Below are positions 1-8,600 of a DNA stretch of 64,000 nucleotides, one piece after another. Position 1 is the first letter of the stretch. Each line of letters starts with the position of its first letter. The stretch covers positions 1,054,001 to 1,118,000 of the forward strand of contig NZ_CP076019.1 of the NCBI RefSeq assembly GCF_018623055.1, read 5' to 3'. Origin of the DNA: Halorubrum sp. 2020YC2. Lineage in GTDB: Archaea; Halobacteriota; Halobacteria; Halobacteriales; Haloferacaceae. Both the position numbers and the translations under genes were made by a program. A model generated the notes under the pieces. The model ran no database searches and was not told the origin of the DNA. It worked only from the letters and a program-made list of their open reading frames with translations.

Positions 1-654
1 CTCGTGCTCTGTTACCCGAACAACCCCACGGGCGCGACGATGACCGACGAGGAGTTGGCCGAGGTGGCGGCGTTCTGCCGCGACGAGGACCTCCGCGTGG
101 TCGCGGACGAGATATACGCCGCGCTCACCTACGGGACCGATCACGCGTCGATCGCCACGCAGCCGGGCATGCGCGAGCGCACGGTGGTCGTCAACGGTTT
201 CTCGAAGGCGTACGCGATGACCGGCCTGCGGCTGGGGTACGCGCTGGGTCCCGCGGAGGCGGTCGACGCGATGAACCGGATCCACCAGTACACGATGCTG
301 TCGGCGCCGACGACGCCGCAGTACGCCGCCATCGAGGCGCTGGACCGCTGCGACGACGAGGTCGGGGAGATGGTCGAGGAGTACAACCGCCGGCGCCGGC
401 TGATCGTCTCCCGGTTCAACGAGATGGGGCTCGACACGTTCGAGCCGGGCGGCGCGTTCTACGCGTTCCCGGAGTGCGACGGCGACGACGAGGCGTTCGC
501 CGAGGAGCTCCTGGAGGCGCAGGGGGTCGCGGTCGTCCCCGGTTCCGTCTTCGGTGAGGGCGGCGAGGGGCACCTCCGCGTCTCGTACGCCACCTCGATG
601 CGCGAGTTGAAGGAGGCGACCGACAGGATCGCGGCGTTCGTGGAGGGCCGATGA
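1..654 (+). CDS. Pyridoxal-phosphate aminotransferase, class I/II (5' truncated)
   Basis: C-terminal 217 residues of a fold-type I aminotransferase; the gene begins before the window. The first residues carry the YPNNPTG loop, followed by the VVADEIY segment that contacts the PLP ring, and the Schiff-base lysine lies in NGFSKAYAMTG (codon 205-207). The GGAFYAFPE and LRVSYATS segments near the end are typical of the small domain and the substrate-carboxylate arginine. Aspartate/aromatic-type transaminase is the best family guess; the substrate cannot be told from this part. Its TGA (652-654) overlaps an ATG (651) that opens a triplicated stop/start module leading to the next gene, so the two genes are probably co-translated. 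Confidence 0.9.
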   Translation, partial: LVLCYPNNPTGATMTDEELAEVAAFCRDEDLRVVADEIYAALTYGTDHASIATQPGMRERTVVVNGFSKAYAMTGLRLGYALGPAEAVDAMNRIHQYTMLSAPTTPQYAAIEALDRCDDEVGEMVEEYNRRRRLIVSRFNEMGLDTFEPGGAFYAFPECDGDDEAFAEELLEAQGVAVVPGSVFGEGGEGHLRVSYATSMRELKEATDRIAAFVEGR

Positions 655-723
655 CCGAGTTCGCGGGAGGACGATGACCGAGTTCGCGGGAGGACGATGA
701 CCGAGTTCGTCGCGGGCCGATGA
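651..723 (+). repeat. Three tandem 23-bp units, each a stop/start overlap mini-ORF
   Basis: ATG codons recur at exactly 23-bp spacing (651, 674, 697) and the next real gene starts at 720. Units 1 and 2 are identical and contain GGGAGG just before the next ATG, a Shine-Dalgarno-like sequence; unit 3 is diverged. Because 23 is not a multiple of three, each ATG opens an 8-codon ORF (MTEFAGGR twice, then MTEFVAGR) whose TGA overlaps the next ATG as ATGA. The ribosome would therefore meet four consecutive ATGA overlaps between the aminotransferase and the ABM-like gene. Seen directly; a role in translational coupling is inference. Confidence 0.9.
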
Positions 724-1052
724 TCGACAGGATCTGGCACGGCTGGACGACCCCAGAAGACGCTGACGAGTACGAGCGGCTGCTCCGCGAGGAGATCCTC
801 CCGTCGTTCGCGGCGGCGGACAACGACGGCTACCGGGGCGCTCGCGTCCTCCGGCGCGAAGGCGACCCCGAAGTCGACGGCGACGAGGTCGAGTTCGTCA
901 CGGTCCTCCGGTTCGACTCGTTCGAGTCGGTAACGGAGTTCGCGGGCGAGGCGTACCGGGACGCGCACGTTCCGCCCGCGGCCCGCGAGGTGCTCGAACG
1001 ATACGACGACCGCGCGCGCCACTACGAGGTGCGCGAGGAGCGCGAGTACTGA
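720..1052 (+). CDS. ABM-like (dimeric alpha/beta barrel) protein
   Basis: 110 residues. Starts MIDRIWHGWT and ends EREEREY-like acidic/basic helix; the pattern of a short N-terminal strand, a helix with YERLLREEILPSF, a strand VEFVTVLRFDSFESV and a second helix resembles antibiotic-biosynthesis-monooxygenase domains of the dimeric alpha/beta barrel superfamily, usual length about 100. No cofactor motif is expected in this family, and the substrate is unknown. The start at 720 is chosen because it sits in an ATGA overlap ending the 23-bp repeat series. The fold assignment is from overall pattern only; it could be another ferredoxin-like small protein. Confidence 0.7.
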   Translation: MIDRIWHGWTTPEDADEYERLLREEILPSFAAADNDGYRGARVLRREGDPEVDGDEVEFVTVLRFDSFESVTEFAGEAYRDAHVPPAAREVLERYDDRARHYEVREEREY

Positions 1053-1173
1053 GCGGCGCCTTTCTGCGTCCCCGCCGCCGCGACCGCGAACGCGCGAACC
1101 GTAAACGAACAACTCCTCGTAAATTTATCGGCGTTCGCCAACGATTATCACGTTCGATCCGGATCTACCGGCC

Positions 1174-2376
1174 ATGGAGTTCCAGCTAACGGACGAACAG
1201 AAGCAGCTGCGCGAGGAGGTACGGAAGTTCGCGGACGAGGAGATCCGACCGGTCGCCACCGAGTACGACGTCGAGGAGGCGTACCCCCACGAGGTGATGG
1301 ACAAGGCGGCCGACATGGGACTGTTAGCGCCGCACGTCCCGGTCGAGTACGGCGGGATCGGCTACTCCTCGCTGGAGAACGCGATCCTCACCGAGGAGCT
1401 GTTCGCGGCCGACCCGGGGATCGGGCTCTGTATCTCCAGCGCCGGGTTCGGCGCGGAGGCCCTGATGGAGTTCGGCACGGAGGACCAGAAGGAGCGCGTC
1501 CTCCCGGAGGTGACCGCGGGCGACGCGGTGATGGGGTCGGCCATCTCGGAGCCGCAGGCGGGGTCTGACGTGACCTCGGTCGCGACGCGCGCGGAGAAGC
1601 GCGAGGCGCGCAGCGCCTCGGAACGGAGCGGCAGCGCCGCGGAGAAGGACGGCGACGAGTGGGTGATCAACGGCTCGAAGATGTGGATCACGAACGGCAC
1701 CGTCGCGGACTACTTCGTCGTCGTCTGCGAGACGGACCCCGAGATCGACGACCGCTACTCCGGCTACTCGCAGATCCTCGTCGAGGGCGACCGCGACGGC
1801 CTCACCCGCGACAAGATCACCGGGAAGCTCGGGATCCGCGCGAGCGACACCGCGGAGCTGCGCTTCGACGACGTCCGGGTGCCCGAGGAGAACCTCATCG
1901 GGCAGCGCGGGATGGGCTTTCTCCAACTCATGCAGTTCTTCGACGAGACCCGCACCGCGGTCGCCGCGCAGGGCGTCGGCATCGCCCGCGGCGCGGCCGA
2001 GCGCGCCTTGGAGTACGCCGAGGACCGCGAGCAGTTCGACCGCCCGATCAGCGACTTCCAGGCGATCAAACACAAGCTCGCGGAGATGTACACCAACACC
2101 GAGGCGGCCCGGTGGCTCACCTACCGCTCCGCGTGGGCCGTCGACAACGAGGCCGGCGACCTGACCGCGCTCGCGTCGATGGCCAAGGAGTTCGCCTCGC
2201 GGACCGCGGTCGAGGTGGCCGACGAGGCGGTCCAGGTCCACGGCGGCGCCGGCTTCGTCAACGACCACGACGTCGAGCGGCTCTACCGCGACGCGAAGAT
2301 CACCCAGATCTACGAAGGCACCACCGAGATCCAGAAGAACATCGTCGCCCGCGAACTGCTCGACGAGGGGATGTAG
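1174..2376 (+). CDS. Acyl-CoA dehydrogenase
   Basis: 400 residues, standard length for a soluble FAD-dependent acyl-CoA dehydrogenase that oxidises acyl-CoA to enoyl-CoA and passes electrons to ETF. N-terminal helical domain (1-120), middle beta-domain with MGSAISEPQAGSD and WITNG signatures (125-240), C-terminal helical domain ending in IYEGTTEIQKN with the catalytic-base Glu at about 381. Oddity: between RAEK and DGDEW in the beta-domain there is a 16-residue insert (about 1600-1647) made by a double-hairpin DNA element, flanked by a 9-bp direct repeat GCGGAGAAG. AATTTATC at 1122-1129 or GATTATC at about 1143 could be the promoter. Chain-length specificity cannot be read. Confidence 0.95.
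   Translation: MEFQLTDEQKQLREEVRKFADEEIRPVATEYDVEEAYPHEVMDKAADMGLLAPHVPVEYGGIGYSSLENAILTEELFAADPGIGLCISSAGFGAEALMEFGTEDQKERVLPEVTAGDAVMGSAISEPQAGSDVTSVATRAEKREARSASERSGSAAEKDGDEWVINGSKMWITNGTVADYFVVVCETDPEIDDRYSGYSQILVEGDRDGLTRDKITGKLGIRASDTAELRFDDVRVPEENLIGQRGMGFLQLMQFFDETRTAVAAQGVGIARGAAERALEYAEDREQFDRPISDFQAIKHKLAEMYTNTEAARWLTYRSAWAVDNEAGDLTALASMAKEFASRTAVEVADEAVQVHGGAGFVNDHDVERLYRDAKITQIYEGTTEIQKNIVARELLDEGM
1591..1647 (+). repeat. In-frame double-hairpin insertion in the acyl-CoA dehydrogenase gene
   Basis: Hairpin 1 has 8-bp arms CGAGGCGC (1602-1609) and GCGCCTCG (1613-1620) with a 3-nt loop; after a 7-nt spacer hairpin 2 has arms GCGGC (1628-1632) and GCCGC (1636-1640), again with a 3-nt loop. 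The insert is bounded by direct repeats GCGGAGAAG at 1591-1599 and 1639-1647. It encodes EARSASE..SG.AA. A copy with the same 8-3-8/7/5-3-5 geometry and the same reading frame lies in trpA (36892-36930). Confidence 0.85.
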
Positions 2377-2447
2377 GTGGGGCGAGTCGGAGCGCCGGCG
2401 GCCTGCGACCGGTACGTAAAAGCTACGAGGGGGCGTACGTTCTCGCC

Positions 2448-3215
2448 ATGAGCGACCACGCGGACGCCGAGGGGGCGGACGCCGACGCGGTCGACGGCGC
2501 GACCTTCGACGCGGGCGAGGAGCCGGACCCCGAGGAGCGTCTCAAGCGCCAGCGCGACGACCTCCGGCTGCTGAATCAGGTGATGCGCCACGACATCCGC
2601 AACGACCTGCAGCTCGTGAGCGCGTACGCGGAACTCCTCGACGACCACGTCGACGAGGAGGGGAGAGAGTATCTAGAGGTGATAAAGCGGAACACCCAGA
2701 GCGCCGTCTCGCTCACCACGACGGTCCGCGACCTCGCGGAGGTGATGCTCCGGGACGACGCCGAGCCGAGCCGCGTCGCGCTCGACCGAGTCCTCTCACA
2801 GCAGGTCGAGGAGGTCCGCTCCGCCTACTCCGAGGCCGTCTTCACCGTCGAGGGGTCGTTCCCCGAGGCGGCGGTGGTGGGCGACGAGATGCTGAGCTCC
2901 GTGTTCCGGAACGTCCTGCGCAACGCGGTCCAGCACAACGACGAGACACCGCCGAAGGTGACGGTGTCCGCGTCGGTCGAGGCGGTCGACGGCGTCGCCG
3001 AGGTCCGGATCGCTGACAACGGCCCCGGTATACCCGAGGGGCAGCGCGACGAGGTGTTCGGCAAAGGCGAGAAGGGACTCGACAGCCCCGGCGCCGGGAT
3101 CGGACTCTATCTGGTCCGCTCGCTCGTCGAGATATACGGCGGCGACGTGTGGATAGAGGATAACGAGTCGAAGGGCGCGGTGTTCGTCGTCCGGCTGCCG
3201 CTCTGCGAGGAGTGA
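2448..3215 (+). CDS. Sensor histidine kinase (cytoplasmic, no sensor domain)
   Basis: 255 residues. An acidic N-terminus (1-30) leads into a HisKA dimerisation helix with the phospho-acceptor motif RHDIRNDL (His about 47), then a HATPase_c domain with N box (FRNVLRNAVQHN), G1 (ADNGPGIP) and G2 (GAGIGLYLVR). No PAS, GAF or transmembrane segment precedes the kinase core, so the input must come from a partner protein or from another kinase. No response regulator gene is adjacent. RHDIRNDL-type kinases are one of the large haloarchaeal expansions. The start at 2448 gives a protein beginning MSDHADAEG; no alternative upstream ATG fits. Confidence 0.93.
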   Translation: MSDHADAEGADADAVDGATFDAGEEPDPEERLKRQRDDLRLLNQVMRHDIRNDLQLVSAYAELLDDHVDEEGREYLEVIKRNTQSAVSLTTTVRDLAEVMLRDDAEPSRVALDRVLSQQVEEVRSAYSEAVFTVEGSFPEAAVVGDEMLSSVFRNVLRNAVQHNDETPPKVTVSASVEAVDGVAEVRIADNGPGIPEGQRDEVFGKGEKGLDSPGAGIGLYLVRSLVEIYGGDVWIEDNESKGAVFVVRLPLCEE

Positions 3216-3240
3216 TACTCAGCAGCCGCGACGGCGATCA

Positions 3241-3600
3241 CTTATAACGAACAACGCGGTGGCGCGTGCCGACGAGCGCCGCACCGCGGCGCGAGTCGCA
3301 CGCGCGAGGTCGCCGGCGGCGAAGCCGCCGGCTGCCAGAGAATCTTCGATTCTCGCTGGAGTCGGCCGACCGAAGCGGAGGGAGGCCGACGAGGCTGGGG
3401 AGGTGTGAGGTGCGTCGCTGTGCGGGGCGGAGTGGGACTCAAAGGGGCAGCCGCGAGGCGGGCGCAGGCGAAGTAAGGACCACAACGAGGGAGCGAACGA
3501 AGTGAGCGACCGAGTGAGGACCGCAGCGAGCGTGCGCCCGCCTTGCGGCTGGGGCTTTGAAGATGTTTACCACCGATCCACCGGGACCCGTTTATAAACG
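3241..3600 (+). repeat. Structured intergenic repeat, copy A (putative ncRNA)
   Basis: Fills most of the gap between the kinase and msrB. From 5' to 3': TATA-like CTTATAAC (3241-3248); a 23-bp head (3256-3278) identical to copy B; a nested double hairpin (3309-3357) absent from copies B and C; hairpin P1 with arms GTCGGCC/GGCCGAC (3361-3367/3384-3390); conserved core around GGGGAGGTGTGAGGTGCG; then CAAAG-GGG followed by a 19-bp stem P2 (3448-3466 with 3533-3551) and GGG-CTTTG; tail ending at TTTATAAA (3591-3598). Small ORFs on both strands here are not shared in frame by the other copies and are treated as spurious. RNA gene or mobile repeat is undecided. Confidence 0.75.
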
Positions 3601-3740
3601 AGCGACTGGAGCTTTGGAGGAACTCACCGCCGAGTTACTGACAACGATTTATAAGCGAACGGCTGGAGATTCGGAAGTCTTCGTTGCGTCGTCGTTCGCT
3701 TACATATCGCAGATAGCGGTGCCCGAAATCGATTTATAAA
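3552..3740 (+). repeat. Degenerate about 57-bp tandem tail units with TTTATAA boxes
   Basis: The tail of copy A is repeated in diverged form: GGGGCTTTGAAG (about 3551), GGAGCTTTGGAGG (about 3608) and GGAGATTCGGAAG (about 3665) are spaced about 57 bp apart, and each is followed by a TTTATAA box (3591, 3648, 3733). A similar second tail unit follows copy B at about 49428-49463. No coding gene is supported up to msrB. Confidence 0.6.
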
Positions 3741-3771
3741 CGCCTTCTCCCGTCTTGTCCGGCGAACCGAG

Positions 3772-4182
3772 TTATTCGTCGTCGTACTCCATCGCGACCG
3801 AGTTAATACAGAAGCGCTTCCCGGTGGGCTCGGGGCCGTCGTCGAACACGTGGCCCAGATGGGAGTCGCAGTTCGCACACCGGACCTCGGTGCGGCGCAT
3901 CCCGTGGCTGGTGTCCACCGTCGTCGTCACGGACTCCTCCTCGGCGGCGTAGAAGGCGGGCCAGCCGCAGCCGGACTCGTACTTCGTCTCGGCCTCGAAG
4001 AGGACGGTGCCGCAGGCCCGACAGCGGTACTCCCCGTCGTCGGGATGGTGGTCGACGTACTCGCCCGAGAACTTCGCCTCCGTGCCGCTCTCGCGCAGCA
4101 CGCGGTACTCCTCGTCGGAAAGTCGCTCGCGCCACTCCTCGTCGGTCAGCTCGCTCGGATCGCGCTCGTCGGTCTCGCTCAT
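3772..4182 (-). CDS. msrB: Peptide-methionine (R)-S-oxide reductase MsrB
   Basis: 136 residues. Reduces the R epimer of methionine sulfoxide in oxidised proteins. Zinc-site cysteines are in CRAC (Cys54, Cys57) and CANC (Cys102, Cys105); the catalytic Cys is in GKRFCINSVAM (about Cys125), and GCGWPAF supplies the substrate pocket and a possible resolving Cys72. Start chosen at 4182 (MSETDERD), where GGAGGT abuts the ATG; an in-frame ATG at 4269 would add a basic extension unlike the family. Convergent with nothing: the next gene (CDGSH) is divergent, both being iron/redox-related. Confidence 0.95.
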   Translation of the reverse strand: MSETDERDPSELTDEEWRERLSDEEYRVLRESGTEAKFSGEYVDHHPDDGEYRCRACGTVLFEAETKYESGCGWPAFYAAEEESVTTTVDTSHGMRRTEVRCANCDSHLGHVFDDGPEPTGKRFCINSVAMEYDDE

Positions 4183-4290
4183 ACCTCCGATACGCGCCCC
4201 ACGGCCAAGGGGGTTGCGGCGGTCGGGGCGGCCGCGACGGCGCGTCGGTGTCGACCCAACTGATTTCACCCTCGCGGCGGATCAGTACCC

Positions 4291-4527
4291 ATGACACGAG
4301 AAGTCACGCACGAGGAGCGCGGGCCGGCGGTGCTCGACGACGACGACAAGGGCGACGACGGCCTCATCTACGTCTGTCAGTGCGGGCTCTCCGACTCGCA
4401 GCCGCTCTGTGACGGGTCGCACAACGCGACGACGGACGAGGGAGACGAGGTCGTTTATAAATACGCGAACGACGACGCGGACGGGGAGCGCCGCGAGGTC
4501 GACGAGGTCGTCTACGCCGACGAGTAG
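4291..4527 (+). CDS. CDGSH iron-sulfur domain protein
   Basis: 78 residues, a single CDGSH zinc-finger-like domain binding one 2Fe-2S cluster through Cys29, Cys31, Cys40 and His44 in the CQC..S...P.CDGSH signature. Highly acidic ends are usual for halophilic proteins. Members transfer electrons or clusters; the partner is unknown. Divergent from msrB with about 108 bp between starts. No membrane anchor is present, unlike mitochondrial mitoNEET. Confidence 0.92.
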   Translation: MTREVTHEERGPAVLDDDDKGDDGLIYVCQCGLSDSQPLCDGSHNATTDEGDEVVYKYANDDADGERREVDEVVYADE

Positions 4528-4545
4528 CCGCGTTTCGCCCTCCTC

Positions 4546-5631
4546 TCAGATCACGCCCATCTCCCCGAGCCGCTCGGGGAGGTAGGTGTCGGTGACGAAG
4601 TCGAGGCCGCGGCTCGCGAGCGACTGCTGTTCGGACTTCTTCCCGATGTCGAGCTGGAGCTCGATCTGCTCTTCCCAGTAGTCGGTCTGGAAGCGCGGGT
4701 CCTCCAGCTCGGATTCCAGGGCGTTGACGTCCGAGTCGGAGAGCGGGTCCGAAGGCAGGTCGTACTCGACGATGTCCTCCGGCTGGATCCCGATGAACCG
4801 CGCCTCGGGCGTCGCGAGGTACTTCGAGAGGTGCGCGGACTTGATCGAGCCGTACGCCACGGAGCCGTAGATCCGGTAGGACCACGGGTCGCCGTCCGTG
4901 AACACCACCACGGGGAGGTCCAGCTCGTCGCGGAACCGCTTCGTCAGCCGGCGCGTGGCGCGCGCGGGCTGGCCGCCGAGGTGGACGACGAGGGCGTCGT
5001 GTTCCTCGTCGAACCCGTTCTCGACGAGCCGGTCGCGCATCCCGCCGGTCTCGACGCAGAGGACGAACTCGGCGTCGTTATCGAGGAACTCGATCGTGTC
5101 CGGGTTGTTGGGAATCTGGTAGCCCCCCTGCCCCACGTCGAGCTGGCAGTGGATCTCGCGGTCGCCGCGGTTGGTCTGCTCGCGGATCTCCAGGGGCCCC
5201 ATCACCTTCGCGCCCGACTCCTCCGGGCGCATGTGGAAGTCCTCGCGGGTGACGCCCGTGACGATTTCGAGGTCCTCCACGAGGTCGTTCGACTCGTCTT
5301 GGCTCTTGAACTGCGCCTCGTCGTTGTCCCACGACTCCGAGAGGTAGTACAGCTCACGCAGCGTCGACGAGCGGTCGTCGTCGAGCTGGTCCGCGAGGAA
5401 CTCGATCGTGTAGGCGGCCTTCAGCAGCTTGCGCGCGCCCCGCACCGAGTTGGCGCTGCGCGTCGACGTGCGGTCGCCGTAGGTCCAGACGCCGCTCGCC
5501 TCGTCGTACTCGATGTTGCTCTTCGTCCGGGTGGGCAGCGTCATCTCGGGGATCTCCCCGGCCGCGAACTGGTCGTAGAAGTCCGCCGCCAGGTCGATCA
5601 GCTCGTCTCGTGCGTCGCTTTCGGTCGTCAT
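4546..5631 (-). CDS. top6A: DNA topoisomerase VI subunit A
   Basis: 361 residues, the usual length of the Spo11-like subunit that cuts DNA through a 5'-phosphotyrosine. A winged-helix CAP domain carries the catalytic Tyr in LRELYYLS (Tyr95/96), and a Toprim domain has the acidic residues in VLCVETGGM and FTDGDPWS. Its ATG (5629-5631) directly follows the TAA of top6B (5632-5634), so the two subunits form one operon and are made together as the A2B2 enzyme. The 3' end is followed by 18 bases and the convergent CDGSH gene. Confidence 0.97.
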   Translation of the reverse strand: MTTESDARDELIDLAADFYDQFAAGEIPEMTLPTRTKSNIEYDEASGVWTYGDRTSTRSANSVRGARKLLKAAYTIEFLADQLDDDRSSTLRELYYLSESWDNDEAQFKSQDESNDLVEDLEIVTGVTREDFHMRPEESGAKVMGPLEIREQTNRGDREIHCQLDVGQGGYQIPNNPDTIEFLDNDAEFVLCVETGGMRDRLVENGFDEEHDALVVHLGGQPARATRRLTKRFRDELDLPVVVFTDGDPWSYRIYGSVAYGSIKSAHLSKYLATPEARFIGIQPEDIVEYDLPSDPLSDSDVNALESELEDPRFQTDYWEEQIELQLDIGKKSEQQSLASRGLDFVTDTYLPERLGEMGVI

Positions 5632-8600
5632 TTAATCGTTCACCGTGAGTTTCTCGGTCTCCACGCCGCCGACGCTGACCTCGAACTCGGGGTTGCCGTC
5701 GACCGCGTACGTCAGTTCCCGCTCGTCGCCCGAGGGCACCTCGGGCTTCCATTGCACGAACCACTCGCCGTCCATGTCGACCACCGTCCCGTCGGAGAGG
5801 TCCGTCGGCTCCGTCGAGACGATGTCCGTGATCTCGAGCTGCTCGTTCACGTCCGAGTGGTTCTCCACGACGAGCGTCACCGCCTCGCCGTCCACCTCGC
5901 GCTCGACGCTGACGTTGTTCATGATCCGCGCCAGCGCGCCGTCGATGTCGGGGCGCGACCGGCCCGTCACCTCCGAGACCTTGTCGGCCATCTCGGGGAG
6001 GATGCGGCCGAGCACGTCCTGTTTCTCCCGGCGCTGTTGCATCGAGCGCCGCTTGTTGAGGAACGACTTCAGCTCGCGGGCCGCCTCGCGGACGGCCAGT
6101 TCGATTTCGTCTTCGATCGCCGGGACGTTCGCGAGGGCGTCCTTCGACTCGCTCGTGAACGGGACGTTCGTGGAGGCGACGTGGATGCTAATGACCGCGG
6201 GGCCGTTCGGCATCCCGGAGCCGCCGGGCTGGTCTAACCCGTAGTTGCGCCACCCGATCGACTTGATCACGTCCGTCGTCGCGCAGGCCCCGCGCTGGTA
6301 GACGAGCGGGACGCGGTTCGCGAACCGGAGCAGCTCGACGGACCCCTCCGACGGAATCTCCCCGCCGTAGGCGATGCCGGCCTCGACGATGAACGGGTCG
6401 CCGCCGTGGACGTCGGCGTCGCGGGTCGCGGCCGCGTAGAAGTCGGCGTCGTACTCCTTCCGCAGGCCGGCCTCGACCAGCTCGGCCGTGATCGGCGCGA
6501 GGCAGTCGGTCGGCGGCGCGAGGATGTCCGTCGTCCGCATCGCCTCCAGCAGGTCGGCGGCGGCGTCGCGGCTCCCCGCGATAGAGCTCACCTTCGGCGG
6601 GTCGTCGGGGACCGTCCGCGCCCGGGACCAGAACGCCTCGACGACGTTCTCGCGCGCCGTCTCCCCGAAAGTGGCGTCGCGCTGTTCCGCGACGAACGAC
6701 GCCGCGTCCGCGACGAGCCGTTCGAGGTCGTCGCGGGCGATCCGGAACGCGTCGCCGTCGAGGTTCCCGAACCGGCGCGCGAGCGCCTCGGCCATCGCCT
6801 GGACCGCTTCGTCGTCCTTCCGCGTCGAGGTCGCCTCGTCGACGAGCGCGTAGGCGTCGGGGACGAGCGGCGACTCCTCGGCGTCGTCGGCCTCGTCGGC
6901 GCCCCCGCTCTCGTCGCCACCGTCGGAGTCGGCGGCCTCGCCGCTCTCGCCGCCGAGACCCGTGACCGCCCGCCACGCGGCGTCGACCGCGTTCTCGCGG
7001 ACGGTCCCGCCGAACGTCTTGCCCGTGTCGGCCGCGACCGTCTCCGCGACCTCGTCGACGATTCCGGCGAGTTCGGACCGGGTGAGCCGGTCGTTGTTCG
7101 AAACCGTCTCCGCGACGCCCTCCGCGAAGGCGGTCGTCGCGTCCTTCCCCTTGTTGGCGACCGCCTCCGCGACCGCGCCCGCGACGTCGCGGTCGTCGTG
7201 CGCGCGCGGCGTCGACCACGACAGCTCGCGGCCGTAGTAGACGTCGCGGAAGTTGTCGATCACGCTGTCGGCGGTCTTCTTGCCGACCCGGGTGAACTCC
7301 TCTTGGAGGAACCCGGAGACGGAGTACGACTCGGTCGCCTCCAGCATCTTGATCAGCGACCCGAGCTCGACGCCGTGGGGGTGCGGGCGGATCTCCTCCG
7401 TCTCCGCCGGCAGCTCGTCGGTCGCGCGCTCGAACTTCAGCGGCTCGTCTAACCCCGGCTCGCGGAGTTCGAGCCGCGCGTGGGGATTGACGACCGCGGT
7501 GTGTTTCACGTAGTCGTGGAGCTGCTGGCGGGCGCGCATGTTCGCCTCCATCTCCAGCTCGATCCGGGTGCCGTGGGGGCGGTCCCACGTCGTCTCCTCG
7601 TCGGCCTGGATCTCCGGCTCGTTCGTGTCCGTGTCGATGATCAGCTCGAAGTACTGCGCGCGCGACTGCCCCTTCGGGCGCGAGGTGATCTTCGCGGGCT
7701 GGCCGGAGGTCAGCTGCGAGTACAGCACGGCCGCCGAGATGCCGATTCCCTGTTGGCCGCGACTGTTTTTCACGCTCAGTGCGCCCTCGTTGGAGACGAC
7801 GAAGTTTTCATCAGTCCCGGATTCGCCCGGAACGGAGATGTCGTACACGTGCTCCGGCGGCTCGGTCTCGGTTACGTTCTTCACCGAGAGCAGGCACATG
7901 TCCGTGTCCGTGATTCCGTGTAGGTCGGTGACTGTTTCCCAGAGCGAATCGAGCAAACCTGTCGCGAAGCCGGCGTCGTCGAGGAGCCCGTACTCCTGAA
8001 GGTTGTGTGCGTACCTCGGCTCGTCGATCTGATCCCCGTCCAGAGCGCGTTCGATCAGTGAGGCGTAGGTCTCCGCGTGTTCTCGGTTCGATCCGATTCC
8101 GGCACCCGTCAGCAATCCGGGAATCGTGTCGGGTACCGTTTCAGTGTCGGCGTCGCTGACACGCACGTCGTCGAGTAGCGCGGTCGGGACTCGCTTGTAC
8201 TGCTGTGTCCGCGGGGAATCCGAGCTTTTGAGCGCATCGACGGTATCGATGTCGGACCCGTACACCTTCGTCCGGTACTTCGTGGAGATACCGTCGCCGT
8301 ACCCGTCGCTGTCTTCCGAAACCTCCGTACTCGCGAGGACGCCCTGCATGTTCCAGAGCGTCGAGACCTGACGAGCTAACGTCTCGCTTCGCGTCGTGTG
8401 AGACAGTTCGTTGCTCGGGTGCGAATCGGACCCGTCTCCCTCGTAGAGCGCTCCGATAAACCGGCGCTGGAGGTCCGGATCGAGGTCGAAGACGAAGCCC
8501 GGAACGCGCTTATTATCGGCGGCATCGCCGCAGACGGATTTCAAGAACAGCGCCAGCGGCGAGCCGAACGCCTTCACGCGCGTCGAGTTGCGCTCTCGTT

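Noticed and set aside
651-723. CRISPR-like direct repeats
   Set aside because: Units are contiguous with no spacers and are explained by stop/start duplication.
3219-3505. Small ORFs on both strands in repeat copy A (and likewise 49115-49455 and 50847-51207)
   Set aside because: Frames are not conserved between the three copies while base-paired arms are; treated as non-coding repeat.
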